The notes beneath the pieces are model-generated. The model had not been told where the DNA came from, searched no databases, and was given only the letters and a program-made list of their open reading frames with translations. Both the position numbers and the translations under genes were made by a program. Shown here one piece after another: positions 1 through 11,742 of a stretch of 64,000 nucleotides of DNA. The DNA is taken from contig NC_081415.1 of assembly GCF_030272615.1 (NCBI RefSeq), forward strand, positions 108,566,406 through 108,630,405. Direction: 5' to 3'. Source of the DNA: Cryptomeria japonica (lineage: Eukaryota > Streptophyta > Pinopsida > Cupressales > Cupressaceae). Each line of letters starts with the position of its first letter. Position 1 is the stretch's first letter.

Positions 1-443
1 ATTCATTTATGAATCGGCATTAATATACTATCGGGGTATTAACCCGATAGCATATAATGCTATTAGTTATTGTTATTGTTTGCTTTGACACCGATTCATT
101 ATCGGGTGTGTTTATATCGATCTGTTAACATATACAAATGGCACTGATTAGTTATCATAAACACTGAAGTGAATCGGTAGACAGTCACGACCAAGTGACA
201 TCTTGGTTGGACATGTCTAAAAGACATGTCCGATCAAGGTGCCACTTGATCGTGACTGCTTTGCTATATATACATCATTCAAAAGAAAAGGAATGACATT
301 GAAATCGATACATGTTCATTCTTCAGACCTGCAAAAAAAAAAGACGATAATATTTTTATCATAGTAATAATACCAAAATCGGAAATACACTATCTAGCAT
401 ATAACTTGTTTATTAAATTGGAAATTGCAATACATTTACAGAT
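1..443 (+). repeat. LTR-like fragment with TATA box (degenerate)
   Basis: No coding potential is seen. The stretch has ATCGGG/CCCGAT inverted motifs near 30-50, a long hairpin at 182-258 and a TATA-like run (TATATATA) at about 264-271 just after the hairpin. This order resembles the promoter part of a plant LTR. A gag zinc-knuckle relic follows at 444. Neither LTR boundary can be placed, so assignment to an element is an inference. Confidence 0.35.
182..258. repeat. 37-bp inverted repeat (hairpin) upstream of a TATA box
   Basis: Arms 182-218 and 222-258 are complementary at 32 of 37 positions around a 3-nt loop (AAA). Most mismatches are transitions, which would leave G:U pairs in RNA. The right arm ends about 5 bp before a TATA-like run. 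It could be a promoter cruciform, a small-RNA precursor or a miniature inverted element; I cannot tell which. Confidence 0.85.
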
Positions 444-672
444 GAGAAGACCCAAAAGAGAAAGGTTTGTGCTTCAAATGCAAGGAAGAATGGAGGCCAG
501 GACGCATATGTGAAAAAGGAAGCCAAATACATAATATAGAGGCAATGTCCAACGAAGAAGCAAAAGGAAATTCAAGCAAGAAAACAAGGCACGATGAAGA
601 AGATCTTAAAAGCATCAAATCAAAAGAAGAAAGGACCATAAACAAGTGGAGCTTTGTGGAAGAGCAAATCTA
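444..672 (+). pseudogene. Ty3/Gypsy gag zinc-knuckle relic
   Basis: The frame reads GLCFKCKEEWRPGRIC followed by a basic, Glu-rich tail and ends at a TAG at 671-673. CX2C followed by W-P-G-x-x-C is the usual form of the nucleocapsid knuckle in plant chromoviruses, where the segment leads into the protease. The expected H position reads R, so the knuckle is probably not functional. There is a stop just upstream (TGA near 444) and no protease downstream. This is a ~75-codon fragment of a dead element. Confidence 0.6.
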
Positions 673-1559
673 GTAGTTACAACACTCTTACATCCTCAAG
701 ATCTAGAAACACCTTGCCCGACCCATCTCCATGGTAAAAATAGTAATATGTCAACTTGAAATCTCTTCATTAGACCCCTAAGGTTTCCTTGTCAAGTAAA
801 GGGAAAACCTCTTCATTAAACATTACATAGATGTGTGTCATACTTCTAATCCTCATCTTAACATGTGGAAAGACTAACCTTCGCTTTGACTCACAAAGAC
901 ATCCAGTGTGCAGACATATGGCCAACCTAATCAGTTTTTGCAAATAAAATTGGCACTATTGCAAGATGTCCTTGATTCTTTTCTCTGGAAGATGAGAGAA
1001 AATTCCTTAAATCAAACCTTGCCAATTTCCAACTATTGGATATAACTCACATTCGAAATGAAGGAGAAAACGTATGTCTTAATCGGAATCTACAACTTAT
1101 GATAATATCAAAGAAGCACAACAAAAGGTGGTTTACAAATTAGACTCCATGTCATTGAATCATTGCTTGAGGACAAGCAATCTCGAGAAGGGCGGACTAT
1201 CATGCCCCCGCCATAGGGAAGATATCAATGCTCAAGAAAATGGTCTTATTGATAAGACTTCACCATTTTCTGCTTCTCCTAAATCTGCATCAATAGAGAT
1301 ACACCATGAATTTATATACTAAATTAACCTAATTCTGCATTACCACAATATATGGAAATAGCAATAAGATAGACTCAAATCTGTTTATTTACTATAGCCT
1401 TAAGTACTCTGAATTTGTTAATTAGTTCCTTATGCAGTTCAAACTGTTCACAAACTATCATCTTCTTCTCTTCATCGATGAAGTTTCTGATATTATATTT
1501 ATTAATTAGTTCCTTGTGCCCCTTCTCTTGACCGCTCGGTGTTGTTCCTTTATATTCTT
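673..1559. other. No gene recognised; probable retroelement 3' debris
   Basis: Short open frames here have no recognisable domain. The text around 1,165-1,210 (a 'gaggacaagcaa' then 'aagggcgga' sequence) looks like the end of a Gypsy pol followed by a purine tract, but no matching LTR boundary could be placed. Confidence 0.3.
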
Positions 1560-3130
1560 CCATCAGGTATGTGTTGATGTGTTTTTTAGGCACAATCAAA
1601 CACAAAATAAAATACCAAAGGTATCTTATCCTCTCTTGAGCAAAGTCCTCCCAAATGCTAAACTATGTGATCAAGTGGAAGACTCCAAGGTTCCTAATGT
1701 CGGGTCACGACTTGTTGATAAGCATAGTTGGTTATTGTGATTGTTGTTACTCCAAGGGGCTTTACGTACTTCTTTGAATGTTGAACGTTTGGATGTCACT
1801 GGAACTTAGATTCTAACTACTTGCTTGCAAAATAAAATGGCAAAAGGCATAGGATTTGAGAAAACCACACTACTCCTAAGAATGCGAGAGACAATGAATG
1901 ATTGGATGAGATTCAACTAAGCTCTGCTTCACCATCAAAGAACAACTCCACAAAGCTAGCGCGATCTTCTAAGGAGAGCAAAATGATGATCAAATAGCCA
2001 CCAACGACGTAGACACCATCAAGATAATGCATATCAAAGTGTGAATAGCAATTGAAGTTAAGCTCATTGAGGATTCCAATTGACCACACAAGGCAAACTT
2101 ACAATCAGCAAATCACTAGTGGTATGGATATACAAATTTCATCATTAATCATTCACAATTCCTTTCATTCATCTAATTACTCATCATCTAACATGAAGAT
2201 CCAACAAGAAACCATGCACTTGTAAAGAAATAACACATTCCAACATAACTTCAATGAAAAGGAAGTTTATTTACAACTTTGACAACAATTCATGCCTTCT
2301 CCTACTCTACTCTAGCTGCTATCTACTATTAAATCATTCATGAGCTACTAACTATTAATCTGCTAATCACTATTAACTATTAACCTTTACAAATGAGAAG
2401 TTTGAGCCTTATATAGAGAGCTCAATATAATTCAAAGGCTCAGATTGATTTGAGATCAATGGCCGAGATTACAAAATGAAAACCCTAATTAGGGTTTATT
2501 ACAACAACTCCCTATGGCCAATGAGAAATTTACATTTAGGTTCAATATCGAACGTGAACCAATGAAACATGAGGGTAGGTAGCTCATAGTTTGTGCCTCC
2601 ATGGATGAGTCAAGTGCATTGCATTTGGACATGCTGATGTGGAGCCCTCTGATTGATAGAGTGGTGACTAGGATGCCACCTCAACTCACACTTGTAGACT
2701 TGATTCATCATCATGAATAAGTGTTGAGCAATATCTCTTGATACTCAACATTATTCAATTAACTCAATGTGATGATGATGGTTGATCCTTCCTTATTCAT
2801 TACCTTCGACCTCATGTTGTGGAATCCCTGGTTTATGGTGACCTCCTTGATGATGTTTGATCTTGAAATTTCTTGCCTTTGACTTGAATTCCTTGGTGTA
2901 GTTGCGAAATCCTTTGTTTTGAGCTTAGATTCTTCTTGTTATCCTTTTAAATTTATTGCATCCTCCTTCTTGAATGTCTTGAATTTGTCTTCCTTGAAGT
3001 TGTGATGGTGCTGACTCGCCTTGGAATGTAGAAAATTCCTTGTCTTGAGTGTGTAGAACATGTCTTTGTTGTTTCTCCTCCATCCTTATGCTTCCTTTGT
3101 ATTCACAATCATACTTGCAAAAGAAGAAAA
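1560..3130. repeat. Degenerate LTR-family sequence, copy A
   Basis: The part from about 1,560 to 2,165 is clearly related to 12,965-13,587: shared blocks include the 'aataaaataccaaagg' region, the 'cctctcttga' region, and the 'ttgaagttaag' and 'attgaccacacaa' blocks in the same order. Copy A continues past the shared part to about 3,130 and contains a TATA-like 'cttatatagagagctc' near 2,410. No open frame is convincing. Boundaries are approximate. Confidence 0.5.
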
Positions 3131-3769
3131 CAGAAATTAATCTCTAAAGATTGTGGAATGAAAGGCATTCAAAATTACGTCATTTAAATCATGAGGTTAA
3201 CTTCTCAAGATCCTCCTAAAATCTGGAAATGATCACTTAAGGGCTAAAAATGCATGATGTTGGTCATGTTTGCTGTGATTCACATCCTCAGGCCTGAGTT
3301 TACTGTCTCTTTTAGGTCTGATCACTTACACTTCACCTCTGATTTTATTGTGCTATCCTCTTCCAGGTCTTGATAACCGATGTTGAGGCTGAACTTATGG
3401 TCCAGAAAGCTTCCTTGCTGATGTTGATTGTAGACAGGGTTCGCTGATGCTGAAGATGAATGGATGAAATCGTCTTACTCTCGATCAACTTCGCTGCTCT
3501 ATAAGATTTAGATTGGTGCTCTGCTCTCTTTAGAATAATTCACTTTGATGTGATGATCAAATGACTAATTTGAATTGACACTTATAGGCATTCAAGAGAA
3601 TATGTGTGTCTTTTCAGTTCTTAGGCCGACTTCTAAAGGCTTAAATAAAATTAATATCATTTCCCTAAGTGGCCGACTTGTTTGGCATTTAGACATTTTC
3701 TTTTTAAATCCAGATTTTGGCGCCAAAATAAGTTTGTTCATGCTGCTGGGTGTGGTTATTGGAAGTTCG
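3131..3769. other. No gene recognised
   Basis: AT-rich non-coding sequence between the LTR-like copy A and the GGCAAAGGAAG repeat tract. The ORFs that start here run into the repeat tract and look incidental. Confidence 0.4.
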
Positions 3770-4770
3770 CTCCCTTCCATTGGCAAAGGAAGTGCATTGA
3801 ATTCGCCATCAAGCTTGCTCTTAGCAACTTTTTCATCAATTTGCCCCTTTTCATCAATTCATGCCTTAAGGTTTTGTTCTCCATACGTGTAAATTCATCA
3901 AATTATCTTCAAAGAATGCCTTGGAAGCCAGCCTTGGAAGCCATGTCGCTCATTTCCATTGGCAAAGGAAGTAGGCTCGCTACCATCCATTGCCAAAGGA
4001 AGCGAATTTGCTGCAATGAGGAAGCAAAGGGAAATGACTTGAACTTCAAACTTTCCAGCATCATTCCATCACTTCTTCATCAATTTGTTCCTTCATTTGT
4101 TCAAGTTCACCAAATCACCTTCAAGCATGCAATGGAAGTCGTGTCGTCCCTTTCCATTGGCAAAGGAAGTGAATTCGCTCCTTTCCATTGGCAAAGGAAG
4201 TCACTTCGCTTGCTTCCCTTGGCAAAGGAAGCAAGTTTGCTCCCAAGAAGGAGCAATGGAAGTTTGCACATACTTAGCCGAATATTGCTGGTTAAAAATC
4301 AAATTCATTGCTTGACCAAGGTTCCATATTGCAATTCAAGGCATCTTGGACCTCCTAGGTGGCAAGGGAAGGAAGTTTGCTCCAATGACGGAGCAATGGA
4401 AGTCACATCGCTCCTATCAAGGAGCAAAGGAAGTCACATCGCTCCTGCCAAGGGGCAATGGAAACTTTCACACACTTAGTCAAATTTTGCCCTATGCGAC
4501 CTGCCTTTCAACAAAGTGCAATTAACCCTCTTGGATGACAAGGAAATCTTGTATAATCGGTGAAACTTCATCCAAGGGATGCATCTATTAAACCTCCTCG
4601 CTTGTCATGCTCAAATTGATCTTACTTGACACCTCATCTCACATCACCTCATTTCACATCTCACATTTTGCTTCTATGAGGTCAAGGAAGTGCTACCACT
4701 GCCAAAGAAGGGCAAAGGAAGTGACTATCAATGCCAAGGAAGGGCAAAGGAAGTTACTGTCAATGCCTTA
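3770..4770. repeat. Irregular repeat tract with core CCATTGGCAAAGGAAG
   Basis: A core close to CTTTCCATTGGCAAAGGAAG recurs about a dozen times (for example near 3,776, 3,955, 3,989, 4,152, 4,181, 4,213, 4,418, 4,697 and 4,730), with variable spacing of about 30-170 bp. The core is itself partly palindromic (CTTTCC...GGAAG). A 265-codon open frame through 3,682-4,479 appears to be a by-product of the repeat. I saw no similar tract elsewhere in the window. Confidence 0.7.
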
Positions 4771-4799
4771 GTCATTCATTTCCTATGCCTTGATAACTG

Positions 4800-5546
4800 A
4801 CTAACTTGACTTCATCCTAAAGAGACAAACCTGACTTGATTAACTTTTGACCCACTGGCTTCTTCAACACAAAGGTTAATAGCAAAAGACTCTACCACTA
4901 TCCTAGAAAGCAGAAAAAAAAGTGGGGGCCCCCATTTGCAATGGGGTGATGTGTGAAAACGTCACAACAGTATGTAGGGTGGTGACCTTTCTTACAGCAG
5001 TAACCTTTAAGAAGAAAAGTGTCCTTTTGTTAATTCACTTGCCTCTTTATAACCACTTCCTTAGAATAGTGTCTGTCATTCTAACTAATTCCTAAATGTG
5101 TCTTAGAGGAGATCACATATCTCTAAGGAAATAGGAAGCAGATAATCATCTCTAATTGTATCACGTCTGCAATCATGCCCAAGCCTGGAGATTACAATGG
5201 TAGCATGAGTAAGACAATTTTGTTCCTTAGTTTGCTGTTCTTTAACTGTTATTATCTCCTCCTTGAAAGACATCTTACTCCACTTCATTAAGCTACTCCC
5301 TTATTTTCTAATTAGTTGCTTATCATAACTTTGGTGATATCACTGTTAATAGGGCAAAAGAAGAGGAGTGGTTAATGGTCAATACATGTAATAATTATCA
5401 TTTTGCAGGGACGTGGACAGTTGCTAGCACCGTGATTGACGATTAAGGGGAAATTATGAAGTCCTACATATTGTAAGACAATTTCCACCTGGTAATTAAG
5501 ATTGGTTCACTGTTTCGGTCTAGTGTCATGGTGGGGACATGACAAA
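4800..5546 (+). repeat. Probable LTR 3' portion ending GGGGACATGACA
   Basis: A TATA-like 'ctttataaccac' lies near 5,044. A TTTTGCAG near 5,403 and a terminal GGGGACATGACA (5,535-5,546) match the ends of two other LTR-like sequences in the window (6,763-6,774 and 56,783-56,819). The 5' boundary is not visible, so the family is uncertain. No gene is seen. Confidence 0.35.
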
Positions 5547-5940
5547 GGAAAATCAGGATAGGTGATTCAATCAGCATCAGCATTCACTAAAGCAGATCAA
5601 TTCCTATTATATATCAGCAATCAGGGACAAGAAATCGAACAAGTAAAAGAACTCCATCTGCATCTATTAGAAGTGCCAGCAATTGATCAAGGAATAACAT
5701 AATTTATATTAATCAGCCAGGGAGTAATTTATCTATTGGGATAGGTCACCCAATAAGAGCAGAACTAAGATATAGCATTCATCTAGAGATTCAATTCTAA
5801 TAAGGATTATCCATTATTTGTTGATATCAAAGAGGTATATTTTATCATCTTATCACTCCCTGGCAATTGCATTGTGAGATCATGGAAATGATGTAGGTAG
5901 GTCCACATGAGGGGATTCATGGGCAGCAAGGTGGGGTTAG

Positions 5941-6369
5941 TGTTAGGGTTTCAAGCAGATCCGAAGCAAATATGAACTAACAATTATATGCAGATTTAAA
6001 TACAAAAGATAAAGAAATAAAACAGGACACAGATAACACAGAGATTTAACGTGGTTCACCCAGAATGGGTTACGTCCACCATACACAGCCGTCCAATCTT
6101 TCTTATTATCCAGCAAAAACAATACATCAACCTTACAATGCCTTAAGCATCCCAGCCACTTATAACATGCGTTTTTAGGGCAACAAACAAAGTCGGCCTT
6201 TGTAGGGTTTTATTACAATGTCAGTTTTCATCAACAAAAACGGCAAAAAAAAATTTCTCGGGGGCTGCCGCCCCCGAACCCCTGCCCGGGGCCCGGCCCG
6301 GCCCCGGACCCCGGCGAGGATACGTGCTGAGTGTACAGTACTTTGCTGATCAGTCACCACATTTCAACA
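5941..6369 (-). mobile_element. Solo LTR (Copia type), 429 bp, target duplication GTTAG
   Basis: GTTAG at 5,936-5,940 and at 6,370-6,374 flank a unit that begins TGTTAGGG and ends TTCAACA, so both strands carry TGTT...AACA termini. In minus orientation it contains the segment 'gggtgaaccacgttaaatc', common in plant Copia LTRs, and a GC-rich block at 6,258-6,320. There is no internal domain and no second LTR, so this is a solo LTR left by LTR-LTR recombination. Short duplicated GC-rich units (cccttcc(c/t)ggct) follow it at 6,375-6,500. Confidence 0.8.
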
Positions 6370-6374
6370 GTTAG

Positions 6375-6774
6375 GCTCCCTTCCCAGCCCTAAATAGCTT
6401 CTACGAACAGCAAAGGCAGGGTTAGGGCCCCTTCCTGGCTCAAGGGAGCAGCAAAGCAAGATTGGCCCCCTTCCCGGCTCTGGGGCAAAATTGGGGAGGA
6501 TTGACCTCAATATTGTTACCTACAATCTAACCTAGAAGCTCACTGTGTGAATGACTTAGGAGATGGTGTTATTACTGATTGAACCAACTATTGTCCATGC
6601 TATGATGATCTCATTATTAATGTTGTTATAATGTATGAATTGAATATGAATAGTACTATGTTTTGAATCTTGTCATGATTTGTTAATCATTAATGATTCT
6701 AACATCTGTTTCAAGTGTTAATACTGTTTGCAGGTAAAGAAATCAGGGTAATCCCAAAAGGGGACATTACATTC
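6375..6774 (+). repeat. LTR-like 3' end with GGGGACATTACA terminus
   Basis: About three imperfect ~50-bp units with 'cccttcc(c/t)ggct' and 'agcaaa' lie at 6,375-6,500. The end has TTTGCAG near 6,729 and GGGGACATTACA at 6,763-6,774. It is probably the 3' part of an LTR into which the 5,941-6,369 solo LTR inserted. The LTR start was not found. Confidence 0.35.
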
Positions 6775-9124
6775 TCCAACCTGCTGCTAATTATTTCTAG
6801 TGGGTTATGAATCCCTATGACCAAAACAATTAAGATGTTGGGCCAACAAATGAGAGATATATTACTCTCCCTTGCACTTCAGACTCTGCAAAACCTAGAC
6901 GGGTGTACCTAATAACACTGGATATCTGTAGAATAATGGGTTTATCGTAGTGAAAAGGCAAATAGATGGTTCATGCAAATACAACAAGGGTTTGAAGATA
7001 ATTTCACAGTACTAACTTTCTTTACCTTTAATGGGCAAGCATGAACATATCAGAAATGCATAAACTAATATACAACACTAAACTATGATTCCTCATTTTG
7101 CTTTTTTAATGGATGGATAAGGATACTGGAGAAAATTGGTGCCTACTAATTGGGATAACAAAGTCTAAAAACTAATCCAATGTAATATCATGCTAACATT
7201 CAATCTCTAGGGCTTAATAATAATCTATTATTGTCTTATGATAATATAAAACCTTGTTATTAATTTACTAAATGAGATTCTATTTACTAATCCTTCACAA
7301 ATACTGCACACCCCAATCATTGCTTGAAAAGTTTAACCACCCTCCTTGAAGATGAACTAATCAAACCCTCCAATCTACAATGAATGTGCAAATAAAAAAT
7401 TTCTATCTCCTTGAGAATTTACTTGTTTCTAAGAATATGCAGTATAATAGAAGAGACAATCAAATCAATAAGCATGTATCTCTATCATTGAGCAAACTAG
7501 ATATAATATATACAATGAAACAAAATCAGACTTTATTAAATTTTTGGAAAGAATTACAACCTTCAACAAAGTTTTCTTTACCGTTCATATCTCTCCAAAA
7601 TATCCCAACCCCATAATACGCCAAACAAGCATATTTATAGGAACCCTTTTCTGGTGACCAAATTTAAGTGATAAAGAGACTTTAGAACTGACGTAATCAA
7701 TACAACATATTCCTGAAGCAAAGATCCATGAAATATGTTGCAAATGGAGTCAGAAACAAAACCAGCACGTTAAAACAGCATGTTCATATCTCCATAGACT
7801 TAATGCATCAAGATTGGTGCCCTTATCATGAACAGTGGTTTCAAGGCGCCAACATGTTAAATCTAGTAATTGCAAGACACTAAGATGCATTAATGGTGCC
7901 AAGTCCTCTAGGAGAGAATAGGAGGAAGTCAAAGTTGAAAATGGTGGGAATGTCGAACTATCAAGGGTCAAGGGTAACATATACCACATGCCAAGGATTA
8001 GAGCATTGGGGATTCAAGGAATCGGGGATGACAAATCATGCTAGAGGAGATATGAGATGGGTAAAGCCGACAAGGAAAAGGCTTTCAAGATGTTGGGATC
8101 AAGAGTTCCAATAGGTCTTAGATTGCTACCGAGTCAATGAAATGGCTGAAACTCCGACTCCAATAGGTTATATATAGAGCAATCAACAGAGTTTTGAACT
8201 TTCAGGGGATTGATGGAAAGGGGTACCCAAATAAGGGAAGGCTGAAAGTCCAACTCTAATAAGTTCTATGCGACAATGAATTAAGTTTCAAACTTTTGAC
8301 GGTTGCTAGAAAAGGGTACCTAAATAAGGGAAGGCCGCAAGTCTGACCCCACAAGACTTGTAACTTTTTTGGAGTGCAAGAGATCAAAGTTTGTGGAAAT
8401 GAGGTGAAGGGGAATGAATAACAAGGGATGGGATGGATGAGGAATCCCGAATGTCCAATGGATACAAAGGACTTGGACTTTAACAAACTTCTAGGCTTCA
8501 AGGATTGAGAATGCCAAAGGAATGGTACCAAGGAATTGGAAACTCCAAAACTCTGATATTACAAAACTTAGACAAAATTTTAACAAAGACTTAAGTGAGT
8601 TGTTGAGACTGATTGGGAAGGTATGCAAGTATGGGCAACACTAAAAATCTAAAAGACTGTTCAAACACTCACTACACCATTCAAAACTTTGTCAAGTTAT
8701 CAGAAAGTTCATAAACTCATAAACTATCTAATAATTGGAACTTCTTAAAACTTTGTCACACTTTTGGGAAGTTCACAAACTCACAAATGCACACTTCATC
8801 GACTTTCGGGAAACAACAAACTTAAGAACCATTTTAACAAAGGCATCAAACAAACTGAAGGATTGAGAACTTAAAAAAACACCAACACAAAAGTTTTTTC
8901 CCAAAATTGCAAGGTTCACAAATTGTATAACTTTGTGAAAGGTTTCGAAAAAGTTGAAAATGCTAACAAAGTCAAAGACTTTAATGGATTTTTGCATCTT
9001 TTGACACTTAGGGGACACATTTAGGATGTCTCAGATTGGTCATCAATAATGGGTCAAATATGACTAAGACACACAAAATGGAAACGACTCAAGAAAAAAT
9101 GACACAAGAGTTTTGAGTCCCAAC
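6775..9124. other. No gene recognised; AT-rich, locally duplicated sequence
   Basis: No convincing coding frame on either strand. A ~95-bp imperfect duplication lies at about 8,135-8,345 (shared 'gggtacc(c/t)aaataagggaagg' block). From 8,560 to 8,980 there are recurrent 'aaactttgtca' and 'gttcacaaactcac' words. It reads as decayed repeat sequence. Confidence 0.4.
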
Positions 9125-9507
9125 ATGTCCCATAGGAGATCTAGGATAATTCAAAAAATTTACTTCCAACAAGTCCAAGGATGAATTACATTATCTAACC
9201 CTATACATTTTTATACATTCTATGGATCAAATTGGTTTGGAGAGCATTAACATCTTCACCCTCATCATCACTTACATTTTTTTGGTTGCTTTGACATGTT
9301 CTCATTTTCAAAACAAATAACAGTAAACAACTTTATTCTATTTGCACTTATTTTTTTATTGTTTTTACAGGTTCTCATTTTCAATACATATATAAAAAAA
9401 ATGTGCTTTATATGTAATTACATATTTAAGATTTTTTTGCAAATCTAGACACAATTGTGGTTTAAATGCATATATCTTTTTCATTCTATTTTCAAAAGTT
9501 CTCATTT

Positions 9508-9821
9508 TGTCCAAGAGGTTAAGCTTAATTGGTTGAAGCACTGAGTTCTGATTGTAGAGACCCAAGTTCAAATCCCAAAGGGACATCTAATAAAATTCTA
9601 AAATGTGACTCTTGGGCTTCCACAGTTGGTTTCTATGTGTATGTGGTGTCTTAATAAGTGGATTTCTGAGTTGCGACTCTTGGTCTTCCATAGGTGGTTT
9701 CTAGTGTGGTTGCTTGAAAGGAGCTAGTATTAGTCTCATTGTTGAGCTCACATGAGCTTGTATTGCTTTCATGTTGATGCTTGTATGAGCATAATATTTG
9801 TAAATGATTATCAATATAAAA
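9508..9821 (+). mobile_element. tRNA-derived SINE with 14-bp target duplication
   Basis: A pol III A-box-like sequence (TTAAGCTTAATTGG) near 9,519 and a B box (AGTTCAAATCC) at 9,565-9,575 are about 35 bp apart, as in tRNA-derived SINEs. The 3' end is 'gattatcaatataaa' plus an A run, similar to Au-type plant SINEs. The element is flanked by AAAAGTTCTCATTT at 9,494-9,507 and 9,822-9,835, which is one unit of the host repeat, split and duplicated by the insertion. Confidence 0.75.
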
Positions 9822-11085
9822 AAAAGTTCTCATTTCCAAAAAAAAAATATCGGCAAACACCTATGTACTAAGATTTTTTTAATTGTCACCATAATCGTCA
9901 TTTAGTTTTTTGACTATTTCACACATTCTCATTTTCAAAAACATGGGTCAGAAAATATCTGTCTTCTATATGCATTTATATTATTGAGATTAGTTCAGAA
10001 GTTCTCGTTTTGGAAACATTTATGAAGAAACAACTCAGCTCCATATGCACTGCTATTTTTGAGATCAACTCCAACCCATATAACGGAGAACTGCTGTGCT
10101 CTAAAGGCACTTAAAATTTACATATATCTAAACACATATATATACATTTATACAATTATATTTCTGATATTGTTTTGGAAGGATCTCGTTTTCAAAACAC
10201 AACAGAAAATAACTGTATTTTCAAAAGTTCAAATTTTCAGAACAGGCATCAGGAAACAACTGTGCACTTATTTTATTTTAATTTTTTCACGAGTAATCAA
10301 TTTTGAAATATATATCAAGAAACAACTCTGTCCTATTACTATGGGAAACAAGAACTCCAAGAATATACTCCATAGAAAATCTACAAATGAATTACATTGA
10401 CTATACAGTTTGCTCCATCCTACATATTAATTTGGTTTAAAAGGCGTGAACATCTCCGTCATCATTACTGAAGCTTACATTTATGAGATTGTTTTCAAAG
10501 TTTTTATTTTCAAAATAAGTATCGGTTAACGACTGTGCTCTATATGCATTTATGCTCTTGATATTATTTTTACATGTTCTTATTTTAAAAAAATAATGTC
10601 AGGAAGAATTGTGTTTTCTATGCACTTATATTTTAAGATAATTTTCACATATATGTAAAAAGCTGCGTTTTATATGCGCTTATGTTATTTATATTTTTTC
10701 ACAATTTCTCAAATTTGAAAAATCTATCAAGAAAGAACTATGCACTTATGTTTTAAACTTAAAGATTACCGTACATTCTCTTTTTTTTTAAAAAGGAACA
10801 ACTAAACACTTGTTTTCATCTTTTAAAACATTTATCAAGAAAAAAACTATATTCCAACTTCTATACAGCAGTGAGGATAACTCCAAGACTATACTTTGCA
10901 GCGAGTCTACAGAAAAATTACAAATGCCTACACACTTCGCTATGTCTTAAAGATCACTTTGGTTGGAAGGTCATTAAAAACATTCGTTGTCATTTATACC
11001 TTTTAGATCATTTATGTCAAATAATTTCATTACAATTTGTCATCATTTGTCATAAATTATATTTTTTAGATCAATTATGTCAAAT

Positions 11086-11220
11086 AGGATAAGCTCAAGT
11101 GGTAATCATCAGGATTTTCTGAGTGGAAACCTATGCTCAAATCCTAGGAGACGTTAAATTTTTCATGTACAAGTTTTTGATCATATAAATGTTGAATGTT
11201 GAAAGGGCAAAATGTCACAT
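11086..11220 (+). mobile_element. Possible second tRNA-derived SINE fragment
   Basis: ATAAGCTCAAGTGG resembles an A box and TGCTCAAATCC, about 40 bp further on, resembles a B box. No clear target duplication or A tail was found, so the boundaries and identity are tentative. Confidence 0.35.
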
Positions 11221-11742
11221 CCAATTCTGGGTGTGGCGTACCTCAAATGAGGCCAGGTGCAAATACCGAGTAAATTGGACAGAATACATAGCCCTCGTTC
11301 ATAACATCTAAACTTAAGGACACCCGCAAGGACGATTTACTAATCAACAATATTTTTTTTAACACTATTTCATCAGTTCTCCTTTTATAACATATATTAG
11401 AAGAAACTCTGCACTTTAATCAGACATTATTTTCATAATGCTCCTTTTTAAAACACATACTAGAAAATTTTATACTTCTGTCTTTTAGATTTTTTTGGTC
11501 CGTTCTCATTTTCAACACATTCATTAGAAAACACTATGAACTTTTAGAGGATTTTTTTGACAAGTTATTGTCGTAGAAACAATACTGAAAAAAACTTCGG
11601 GCATTCATCTCCTACATTATTTTACAAAGTTCTAGTTTCCGAACCGCATTACGGAAGAAATAATACACTTATATTTTTCAGTTTATTTATGTTTTCCTTC
11701 TTTTCTTCTGATTAAAAAAGTGTTACATACAATTTTCCGTAC

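Larger units (their letters stand above)
9125..11650. repeat. Degenerate ~70-bp tandem repeats with a higher-order pattern
   Basis: About 18-19 units share the order 'GTTCTCATTTTCAAAACA', then 'atcaggaaacaactgtgc', then 'tatatgcacttatattttt'. Examples are near 9,298, 9,371, 9,928, 10,001, 10,183, 10,222, 10,497, 10,573, 11,370, 11,430 and 11,500. A separate block (aactccaag, then gaattacatt, then aacatct-c-gtcatcat) occurs at 9,171-9,290 and again at 10,340-10,470, with a partial third near 10,870, which gives a ~1.2-kb higher-order spacing. If the CCCH gene is intact, this array lies in its first intron. Confidence 0.7.

Noticed and set aside
3682-4479. 265-codon plus-strand ORF
   Set aside because: It overlaps the CATTGGCAAAGGAAG repeat tract. 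The protein is only a translation of the repeat and overlaps other open frames equally well.
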